NCBI GenBank assembly: GCA_949077355.1
Contig: CARUQW010000072.1
Coordinates: forward strand, 1-6,616
Length of the DNA stretch: 6,616 nucleotides
Origin: an uncultured Clostridia bacterium
Lineage (GTDB): Bacteria; Bacillota; Clostridia; TANB77; CAG-508
Direction of reading: 5' to 3'
Shown: positions 1-4,721 of the stretch, piece by piece
How the letters are laid out: each line of letters opens with the position of its first letter
Numbering within the stretch: position 1 is the stretch's first letter
Position numbers and translations under genes: made by a program
The notes under the pieces: model-generated
The model's database searches: none
What the model was told of the DNA's origin: nothing
The model's input: the letters and a program-made list of their open reading frames with translations, nothing else

Positions 1-2
1 AT

Positions 3-155
3 TGGGGCTTAGTGCATATTTTAGAAATCTATCATGATTATATTAAAAATACAACTTCAGGAAAATATAAAATTATATATATTAATACACCAGAAGAAAT
101 GAAATATGCTCACAATATAATCGATAGAAATAAAGAGACAAAGTACATGTCATAG
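3..155 (+). CDS. 3' end of an unrecognised protein (partial)
   Basis: A single frame is open from the left edge to a TAG at 153-155, giving the last 50 residues of a protein that begins outside the window. The other two forward frames hit stops within about 40 bases. The visible part starts WGLVHILEIYHDYIKN and ends RNKETKYMS. It contains a helix-like segment, a short hydrophobic strand (KIIYINTPEE) and a polar helical end. No catalytic motif is visible and I do not recognise the family. It ends 28 bp before the next start on the same strand, with only a ribosome binding site between, so it probably belongs to the same operon as the nucleotidase and the NAD genes. That coding use is real is inferred from this position and the codon pattern. 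Confidence 0.55.
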   Translation, partial: WGLVHILEIYHDYIKNTTSGKYKIIYINTPEEMKYAHNIIDRNKETKYMS

Positions 156-170
156 ATTACGAAAAAAGAA

Positions 171-179
171 AGGATGAGG
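171..179 (+). promoter_or_regulatory. Ribosome binding site of the nucleotidase gene
   Basis: AGGATGAGG lies 4 bases before the ATG at 184. It is purine-rich and complementary to the 16S anti-Shine-Dalgarno region, which supports that ATG as the start. Confidence 0.6.
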
Positions 180-183
180 CATA

Positions 184-774
184 ATGAAAATAGGAATTGA
201 TATTGATGATACAACATTTTTAACGGTGAAAGCAATGTTAAAATATGCAGATATATTTGAAGAAGAGATACAAGGAAAAACGATTAGTAGAGATAGTTTG
301 GGTTTAATAAAAAATAGATATTACTTGCAAGCATTGTATGGATGGGATGACAAAACTAAATTTGCGTTTTTTGAAAAATACTATAAAAACATTTTGGAAG
401 AATGTACAATACTTCCTGATGCAGATAAAATAATTCAAAAATTGAAAAAAGAAGGACATACCATACATTTTATTACAGCAAGACTAATGAATATTAAGGA
501 TTGCGATACAGAGACAATTACGAAAAAAAGTTTGAAGGATTTTAACATTCCTTATGATAGTCTGGATTTACATATTAGCGACAAACTATCATTTTGTAAA
601 GAAAATGGAATCCATGTATTAATTGAAGATAGTTATGAAACCTGTAAACAATTGTCTGATAATGGTATAAAATCAATTTTAATGACAACCAAAATGAATG
701 AAAATATTGAAACAAATGAAATTGTGAGAGTAAATAATTGGAATGAAATTTATGAGGAAATAGAGAAAATATGA
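184..774 (+). CDS. HAD-superfamily 5'(3')-deoxyribonucleotidase-like protein (NT5C/YorS type)
   Basis: This is a 196-residue cytosolic HAD hydrolase. Motif I is at the extreme N-terminus (GIDIDDT, nucleophile D6 and acid/base D8). Motif II is FITAR (T98), motif III is the lysine in ISDK (K134), and motif IV is the ED pair in LIEDS (E148, D149). A short helical cap lies between motifs I and II, around residues 12-75. This order and length fit the NT5C family, whose characterised members dephosphorylate (deoxy)nucleoside 5'-monophosphates using Mg2+. The substrate here cannot be read from the sequence. The gene ends inside the nadD start (ATGA overlap), so its translation is coupled to NAD synthesis. 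A role in nucleotide or pyridine-nucleotide monophosphate turnover is possible but inferred. Other HAD phosphatases of similar size remain an alternative. Confidence 0.8.
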   Translation: MKIGIDIDDTTFLTVKAMLKYADIFEEEIQGKTISRDSLGLIKNRYYLQALYGWDDKTKFAFFEKYYKNILEECTILPDADKIIQKLKKEGHTIHFITARLMNIKDCDTETITKKSLKDFNIPYDSLDLHISDKLSFCKENGIHVLIEDSYETCKQLSDNGIKSILMTTKMNENIETNEIVRVNNWNEIYEEIEKI

Positions 775-1376
775 AAAAGAAACAAATTGTAGTATTTGGT
801 GGATGTTTTAATCCACCATTAAATTCACATTTTTCACTAGCAGAACAAATTTTAAATGAGTATACCAACATCGAGAAGATAGTATTTGTGCCTGTAAATA
901 GCAATTATGGAAAAATAGGATTACTTAGCAATGAACATCGATATCAAATGTTAAAATTAGTTTGCGATAAAAATGAGAAATTTGAGGTATCAAGAATCGA
1001 AATAGAAGAAAAAAGACAATTGTATACGATTGAAACATTAAGAAAAATTCAGAGATTGTATCCAACACATAAAATTGCCTTTATCATGGGAAGTGACAAT
1101 TTAAAAGAATTGGAGAAATGGGAAAGAGCAGATGAACTAGTGGAAGAATTTAAAATGTACATATTAAGAAGAGATAAGGATAATGTGGAAGAAATTATAC
1201 AATCGAGTGATTTTTTAAAGAAAAATAGAGATGCCTTTGTGGAGGCAAAGAATAGTATAGTAAGCAATTTGAGTTCAAGTTTGGTAAGAGAAAAATTGAA
1301 GAAAGGAAAAAGTATTCAATATTTGACGCCAGATGAAGTTATGCATTATATCATGAAAAACAAGTTATATCAATAA
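771..1376 (+). CDS. nadD: Nicotinate-nucleotide adenylyltransferase with variant active-site motif
   Basis: This 201-residue protein has the normal NadD length. The enzyme transfers AMP from ATP to nicotinate mononucleotide, giving nicotinate adenine dinucleotide. The Rossmann-type nucleotidyltransferase signature is at residues 10-20 (GGCFNPPLNSH). MGSDN (106-110), with a tryptophan at 117, matches the substrate-binding MGADxL...W region. LSSSLVR (167-173) matches the ISSTxIR ATP-binding motif. The usual bacterial signature is GGTFDPxHxGH. Here Asp is Asn (N14), the first His of HxGH is Leu (L17) and Gly is Ser (S19), while the second His (H20) is kept. FNPP is also seen in other NMN/NaMN adenylyltransferases, so the enzyme may still be active with altered geometry. 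The ATG overlaps the preceding stop (ATGA) and a GAGG sits 13 bases upstream, which suggests translational coupling. nadE follows directly. Confidence 0.88.
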   Translation: MKKKQIVVFGGCFNPPLNSHFSLAEQILNEYTNIEKIVFVPVNSNYGKIGLLSNEHRYQMLKLVCDKNEKFEVSRIEIEEKRQLYTIETLRKIQRLYPTHKIAFIMGSDNLKELEKWERADELVEEFKMYILRRDKDNVEEIIQSSDFLKKNRDAFVEAKNSIVSNLSSSLVREKLKKGKSIQYLTPDEVMHYIMKNKLYQ

Positions 1377-1391
1377 AAGTGAGAGGGAAAT

Positions 1392-2159
1392 ATGTTAGAA
1401 AAAGAAAAATTAAAAAGAGAAACAGAAAATGCAATTCAATGGATTCGTAGTTATGTAAAAAGAGCAGGAGCTAATGGCATTGTAATAGGAAATAGTGGAG
1501 GAAAAGATTCAGCTACTGTTTTAGCTATGGCAAGCAAAGCAATTGGAAAGGAAAAAGTCATTGCTGTAGCAATGCCATGTTTTTCGAAGTCCAGTGATTT
1601 AGAAGATGCTAAATTAGTGGCAGATACTTTTGGCGTAAAATGTTTAACAGTTGATTTAACGAATTCTTATCAGCAACTGGAAGATGAAATTAATTTACAA
1701 CTAGCACAAAAAATATCGAAAGAAGCATCGATTAATATGAAACCCCGACTAAGAATGACAACTTTATATGGAATTGCACAAACATTAGGTTATTTAGTAA
1801 TTGGTACAGGTAATCTTTGTGAATCTATGGTAGGTTATACTACTAAATGGGGGGATAATAGTTCGGATTTTAATCCAATCGGTAATTTTACAGTAGAAGA
1901 AGTGTTAGAAATAGGAAAAATGCTAGGTGTTCCTAAGAAAATATTAAAGAAAGCTCCTAGTGATGGATTAGGAGAATTAACAGATGAAGAAAAAATGGGG
2001 ATAACTTATTGCCAAATAGCTGAAATGATTGAGCAGGGGGATACAGCAGAACAATGGGTAAAACAGGAAATTATAAAAAGATATCAAAACTCGAAACATA
2101 AAAGAACAGCAGTTCCAACTTATACATTTGATAGACAAAATTTTTTGAAGGAAGAATAA
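1392..2159 (+). CDS. nadE: NH3-dependent NAD+ synthetase
   Basis: This 255-residue enzyme amidates nicotinate adenine dinucleotide to NAD+ using ATP, through an adenylate intermediate. The N-type PP-loop is SGGKDS at 35-40. Downstream are the NAD-synthetase signatures NMKPRLRMT (115-123), GTGN (138-141), GYTTKWGD (148-155), KAPSDGL (187-193), LTDEEKMGITY (196-206) and a C-terminal HKR (237-239). There is no nitrilase or glutaminase domain, and the length is that of the short ammonia-dependent form, so ammonia or a separate glutaminase must supply nitrogen. The ATG is preceded by GAGAGGG at 1381-1387, 15 bp after nadD. The two genes therefore encode consecutive reactions in one transcript. All the hallmark motifs I checked are present and nothing suggests decay. 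Confidence 0.96.
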   Translation: MLEKEKLKRETENAIQWIRSYVKRAGANGIVIGNSGGKDSATVLAMASKAIGKEKVIAVAMPCFSKSSDLEDAKLVADTFGVKCLTVDLTNSYQQLEDEINLQLAQKISKEASINMKPRLRMTTLYGIAQTLGYLVIGTGNLCESMVGYTTKWGDNSSDFNPIGNFTVEEVLEIGKMLGVPKKILKKAPSDGLGELTDEEKMGITYCQIAEMIEQGDTAEQWVKQEIIKRYQNSKHKRTAVPTYTFDRQNFLKEE

Positions 2160-2169
2160 GGTGATTAAA

Positions 2170-3210
2170 ATGGAAGAAATGGAATTACTAAAAAAGATTA
2201 GGCAGCCAATTGTGGAATGGTATCAACAAAATAAAAGAGAGTTGCCATGGAGAAAAGAAAAAAATCCTTATCATATATGGATTTCTGAAATTATGCTACA
2301 ACAAACACGAATAGAAGCGGTTAAGCAATATTATGAACGATTTTTGAAACAAATACCCAATATTCAAGCTTTATCAGAAATAGAAGAAGAGAAATTGTTA
2401 AAACTATGGGAAGGGTTGGGGTATTATAATCGTGCTAGAAATTTGAAGAAAGCAGCACAAATAGTACAAGAAAAATATCATGGACAGATGCCGAAAAGAT
2501 ATCAAGAATTAGTGGAATTGCCGGGGATAGGAGAATATACAGCAGGAGCGATTAGTTCAATTGCTTATGACGAGTGTGTGCCAGCAGTGGATGGAAATGT
2601 ACTACGTGTAATAAGTCGAGTAGTAGGAAGCAAAGAAGATGTATTAGAAAGTAAAACAAAAAAGAAATTCACGGAAAAAATAAAAGAAATTATGCCAAAA
2701 CAAGCCGGAAATTTTAACGAAGGTTTGATGGAATTAGGGGAATTAGTGTGCATTCCAAATGGAGAACCACTATGTGAAAAATGTCCATTACAGAAAATTT
2801 GTATTGCTAAAAATGAAAATTTAACGAATATAATTCCAGTTCGAAATCCAAAAATAAAGAGGAAAAAAGAACAGGTAACAGTATTTTTATTAGAGAAGGA
2901 AGGTAAATTTGCCATACGAAAAAGAAAGAAAACAGGCTTATTAGCTAATATGTATGAATTTCCGAATATTACAAGAAAAATTGGAAAAAAAGAAATAGAA
3001 AAGGTTTTAGAAGATTGGAAATTAGTTGGTAAAGATGCAAAAAAGATAGGAACACATCATCATATTTTTTCACATATTGAATGGAACATGATTGGCTATA
3101 GAGTACAAGTAAAGGTTGAAAATGACGAGTTTATATGGAAGAAAAAGGAGGAGATTTTAGAAAAATATGCAATACCTGGTGCTTTTGTACCTTTTCGTGA
3201 TAAAATGTAA
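2170..3210 (+). CDS. mutY: A/G-specific adenine DNA glycosylase MutY
   Basis: This base-excision repair enzyme removes adenine opposite 8-oxoguanine. Numbered from the ATG at 2170 it has 346 residues, a normal length. The N-terminal glycosylase domain has SEIMLQQT with catalytic Glu40. The helix-hairpin-helix LPGIGEYTAGA is at 117-127, followed by PAVDGN with catalytic Asp141. The [4Fe-4S] ligands are Cys194, 202, 205 and 211. Their spacing is C-x7-C-x2-C-x5-C, one residue longer in the first gap than E. coli, a form I associate with Clostridia. The C-terminal NUDIX-like 8-oxoG-recognition domain runs from about 230 to the end, with GLLANMYEFPN and HIFSHIEW. AAGGTGA at 2158-2164, overlapping the nadE stop, favours the ATG. 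A GTG at 2161, with GAAGGAAG upstream, is an alternative that adds three residues. No terminator precedes the tRNA promoter, so transcripts may run on to 3402. Confidence 0.95.
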   Translation: MEEMELLKKIRQPIVEWYQQNKRELPWRKEKNPYHIWISEIMLQQTRIEAVKQYYERFLKQIPNIQALSEIEEEKLLKLWEGLGYYNRARNLKKAAQIVQEKYHGQMPKRYQELVELPGIGEYTAGAISSIAYDECVPAVDGNVLRVISRVVGSKEDVLESKTKKKFTEKIKEIMPKQAGNFNEGLMELGELVCIPNGEPLCEKCPLQKICIAKNENLTNIIPVRNPKIKRKKEQVTVFLLEKEGKFAIRKRKKTGLLANMYEFPNITRKIGKKEIEKVLEDWKLVGKDAKKIGTHHHIFSHIEWNMIGYRVQVKVENDEFIWKKKEEILEKYAIPGAFVPFRDKM

Positions 3211-3220
3211 AAACAGGTGG

Positions 3221-3249
3221 TTGTATTTTCAAGAATAATAGTGTATAAT
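3221..3249 (+). promoter_or_regulatory. Sigma-A-type promoter of the tRNA-Ser gene
   Basis: The -35 box TTGTAT (3221-3226) and a perfect -10 box TATAAT (3244-3249) are separated by the optimal 17 bp. Transcription should start near 3256, a few bases before the mature tRNA 5' end. This gives the tRNA its own expression independent of the mutY operon. Confidence 0.8.
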
Positions 3250-3262
3250 AGGTTATGAAAAT

Positions 3263-3354
3263 GGAGTGGTATCGAAGTGGTCATAACGAGCTACACTGGA
3301 ACTGTAGTAGTCGGCAATCCCGGCCCGTGGGTTCGAATCCCACTCACTCCGCCA
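3263..3354 (+). tRNA. tRNA-Ser (anticodon GGA)
   Basis: This is a 92-nt class II tRNA. The acceptor GGAGTGG pairs with TCACTCC (one G-U at the inner end), followed by discriminator G and an encoded CCA. The D stem is TCG/CGA. The anticodon stem is CTACA/TGTAG with loop CTGGAAC, which places anticodon GGA at 3298-3300 and reads UCC and UCU. The long variable arm GTCGG/CCGGC, with a 5-nt loop, is the serine hallmark. The T stem GTGGG/CCCAC carries loop TTCGAAT. Every stem is intact, so the gene should be functional. Confidence 0.97.
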
Positions 3355-3366
3355 TATAAATAATAC

Positions 3367-3402
3367 AAAAACTTTGCTAATTGAGGAGTTAGCAAAGTTT
3401 TT
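3367..3402 (+). terminator. Rho-independent terminator after tRNA-Ser
   Basis: The arms AAAAACTTTGCTAA and TTAGCAAAGTTTTT are perfectly complementary (14 bp) around an 8-nt loop, and the 3' arm ends in a T-run followed by more T-rich sequence. The hairpin begins 12 bases after the CCA end. It should end both the tRNA transcript and read-through from mutY. Confidence 0.88.
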
Positions 3403-3413
3403 ATATTTTTCGA

Positions 3414-3433
3414 TAGTTTCTCATAAGAAACTA
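3414..3433. promoter_or_regulatory. Perfect palindrome in front of the small ORF and XRE gene: probable operator
   Basis: Two 8-base arms, TAGTTTCT and AGAAACTA, surround a CATA centre and are exact reverse complements. The palindrome lies just upstream of a possible -10 box TATTAT at 3443-3448 and covers the place where a -35 box would sit. No good -35 consensus is visible. Its symmetry and position suit binding by a dimeric regulator, and the XRE protein encoded downstream is the obvious candidate for autoregulation. That link is inferred. There is no T-run after it, so it is not a terminator. Confidence 0.45.
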
Positions 3434-3467
3434 AATCCGTGTTATTATCAAAAAAGGGGATGGTAAT

Positions 3468-3644
3468 ATGGATTATTATAAGAAAAGTAAAAAAATATTT
3501 AAAGAAAAAGTAAGAAAAAATAAAGAAATAACCAAAATAGAGTGGGATAAATATGCTTATGATAATTGTTTATTCAGTGCCAATACTTTGATGTTTCATA
3601 TGGATGTAAAATCTTTTGAAAATTTAAAAGAGAGGCTCTCATAA
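3468..3644 (+). CDS. Small basic protein of unknown function (58 residues)
   Basis: ATG at 3468 follows a strong ribosome binding site, AGGGGATGG (3455-3463), and the frame runs to TAA at 3642-3644. The product is 58 residues. It opens MDYYKKSKKIFKEKV, continues through an EITKIEWDKYA stretch and a CLFSANTL turn, and ends with SFENLKERLS. It is lysine-rich and predicted helical, with no signal peptide or membrane segment. The alternation of helix, xxEWDKYA, LFSxxTL and a SFxxL end loosely resembles the short repeat found beside some HNH/homing endonucleases, a DNA-binding-like fold. This is a resemblance only, and I do not recognise the protein. It lies between a palindrome and an XRE regulator, so the two are probably co-transcribed. 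Confidence 0.65.
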   Translation: MDYYKKSKKIFKEKVRKNKEITKIEWDKYAYDNCLFSANTLMFHMDVKSFENLKERLS

Positions 3645-3682
3645 AAATTCAACTAAGTGTAAAGACTAAAGAAAGGGATATT

Positions 3683-3883
3683 ATGAGAGTAGAAATATTA
3701 ATAAGAAAAAAAAGAGAAAAAAAAGGTTATACAATCGATAAACTTGCAAAATTAGCAGGAATGTCAAAGGGACATTTAAGCAGAATCGAAAGAGGAGAAA
3801 CAGAACCAACCATTACTACTTTATCAAGAGTAGCAATAGCATTAAAAGTTAAGGTAGAAGAATTGTACAGGATACATTATTAA
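3683..3883 (+). CDS. XRE-family transcriptional regulator (single HTH domain)
   Basis: This 66-residue protein is essentially one Cro/C1-type helix-turn-helix domain. Helices 2 and 3 lie at about residues 17-38 (YTIDKLAKLAGM then SKGHLSRIERG), followed by the typical EPTITTLSRVAIALKVKVEEL (helices 4-5). There is no sensor or dimerisation extension, so it is the minimal form seen in small autoregulators, phage repressors and some antitoxins. AAAGGGAT at 3672-3679 supports the ATG at 3683. The gene follows the 58-codon ORF by 38 bp on the same strand. It may bind the palindrome at 3414-3433, but this is inferred. Nothing in the sequence shows what it senses. Confidence 0.9.
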   Translation: MRVEILIRKKREKKGYTIDKLAKLAGMSKGHLSRIERGETEPTITTLSRVAIALKVKVEELYRIHY

Positions 3884-3955
3884 TTTGAAGCAATAATGTA
3901 TTTTTTTTTGGACAGGAAAAATCAAAGATTTTAAGATTCTATTTTCTGTTAATAG

Positions 3956-3992
3956 AAAAGGCCCAATTCTCTCGAAAGAGAATTAGGCTTTT
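3956..3992. terminator. Bidirectional intrinsic terminator between convergent genes
   Basis: The arms at 3956-3972 and 3977-3992 are complementary apart from one bulged G and one mismatch, with A-runs and T-runs flanking both sides. In minus-strand RNA the mismatch becomes a G-U pair and the loop reads UUCG, so the minus-strand terminator is the stronger one. It should end the cysteine-rich gene (stop at 4014), while the plus-strand version ends the XRE transcript (stop at 3883). The 73 bases before it are A/T-rich, with a nine-base T-run near 3901-3909 and only weak hairpins. Confidence 0.8.
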
Positions 3993-4013
3993 GAGATTTG
4001 ACGAATATAATAT

Positions 4014-4721
4014 TTATGGTTGCAAAGAACGAAAAATCCAATTAATAATTTGTTCTTTAATGATAAAATATTCCTTTTCTTCAAATTGCATATTGGAAAT
4101 ACAATATTCTTTATTGGCAATGTGACTGCAAAAGAGGCACTCATGTAAATTATTACAATCTTGAATAAAGAAAGAATTACTAATATTATTGGAGCAAATG
4201 ACATTATAGCTATTGCTACAACTATTAGAATCATCGACGCGTAGACAGAAACCAGAATTAGCAGTTCTTTGTGAAGCAATTGTAAATTGGCAGTTTGCAC
4301 ATCCATCACAAAATACAATATCTTTACAACCTCGACAATCTGCACAACGAAAAGCATTTTCACATTTATACATAGGGTCACATTGAGCCACATTAATACA
4401 ATCATATTGCCTTTCCGTTGTGGTATAATTAATTTTTTTCCAAATATCGATAATGTCTTTTAAATTTTTTACATCTTGCTTAGGAAGCAGCCAACCTTTT
4501 TGTTTATCATAGGTTCTCATATTATTTTGTGTAATAAAAAGATTACTATGAAGAATTTCAGTCCAAGTTTCTTCACCTGTTAAGCTATCCATTACTTTTT
4601 TGGGAAGTTTTATATCAAAAGCTAATTTGGAAAGAATGGTGTCAAAAGAAAAGGGATTCGATTTTCCAAATATAATTTTAAAGGATTCATTTATGATTTC
4701 CATTGCTTGTTTTTTATCCAT
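4014..4721 (-). CDS. Cysteine-rich repeat protein of unknown function
   Basis: This is a 235-residue protein starting MDKKQAMEII. Residues 1-107 form a mixed helical N-terminal domain (LPKKVMDSLTGEETW, then KQDVKNLKDIIDIWKKI). Residues 108-207 hold all 16 cysteines: 108, 114, 120, 126, 129, 132, 138, 141, 144, 159, 168, 176, 189, 195, 198 and 207. Most gaps are 3, 6, 9 or 15, so the residues repeat on a triad or hexad as in a solenoid or beta-helix. The block ends KEYCISN followed by EEKEY. This architecture resembles uncharacterised proteins I associate with CPR bacteria and large phages, sometimes mislabelled 'caib/baif'; it has no CoA-transferase features. The ATG overlaps the stop of the upstream ATPase by 8 bases (ATGGATAA), with an AGCAGGT about 9 bases before it, which indicates coupling. 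A longer frame reaches 4790 but would lie inside the ATPase gene. There is no signal peptide or membrane span. The cysteines may bind metal or form a Cys ladder; function is unknown. Confidence 0.85.
   Translation of the reverse strand: MDKKQAMEIINESFKIIFGKSNPFSFDTILSKLAFDIKLPKKVMDSLTGEETWTEILHSNLFITQNNMRTYDKQKGWLLPKQDVKNLKDIIDIWKKINYTTTERQYDCINVAQCDPMYKCENAFRCADCRGCKDIVFCDGCANCQFTIASQRTANSGFCLRVDDSNSCSNSYNVICSNNISNSFFIQDCNNLHECLFCSHIANKEYCISNMQFEEKEYFIIKEQIINWIFRSLQP

Noticed and set aside
575..904. 109-codon minus-strand frame
   Set aside because: It straddles the nucleotidase/nadD junction antisense to two well-supported genes, and its Phe/Ser/Leu-rich composition is the shadow of A-rich coding DNA.
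1049..1267. 72-codon minus-strand frame
   Set aside because: It is antisense to nadD and Leu/Ser/Phe-rich, with no ribosome binding site.
2742..2803. C-x7-C gap in the MutY iron-sulphur loop as a possible insertion
   Set aside because: All four cysteines are present and the CxPNGxPxC form is, to my knowledge, common in clostridial MutY, so it is lineage variation.
2565..2915. 116-codon minus-strand frame
   Set aside because: It is antisense to the catalytic and iron-sulphur region of mutY, with no independent start signal or recognisable motif.
3096..3284. 62-codon minus-strand frame
   Set aside because: It runs antisense through the end of mutY and into the tRNA gene, and has no family resemblance.
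3937..3957. 7-bp hairpin TTCTATT/AATAGAA
   Set aside because: It is A/T-only apart from one G/C pair, overlaps the A-run of the stronger terminator, and is expected by chance in such A/T-rich DNA.
3983..4405. 140-codon minus-strand frame with hydrophobic residues
   Set aside because: It lies within the cysteine-rich gene and its terminator in another frame. The hydrophobic look comes from shifting Cys/Asn-rich codons, and there is no ribosome binding site.
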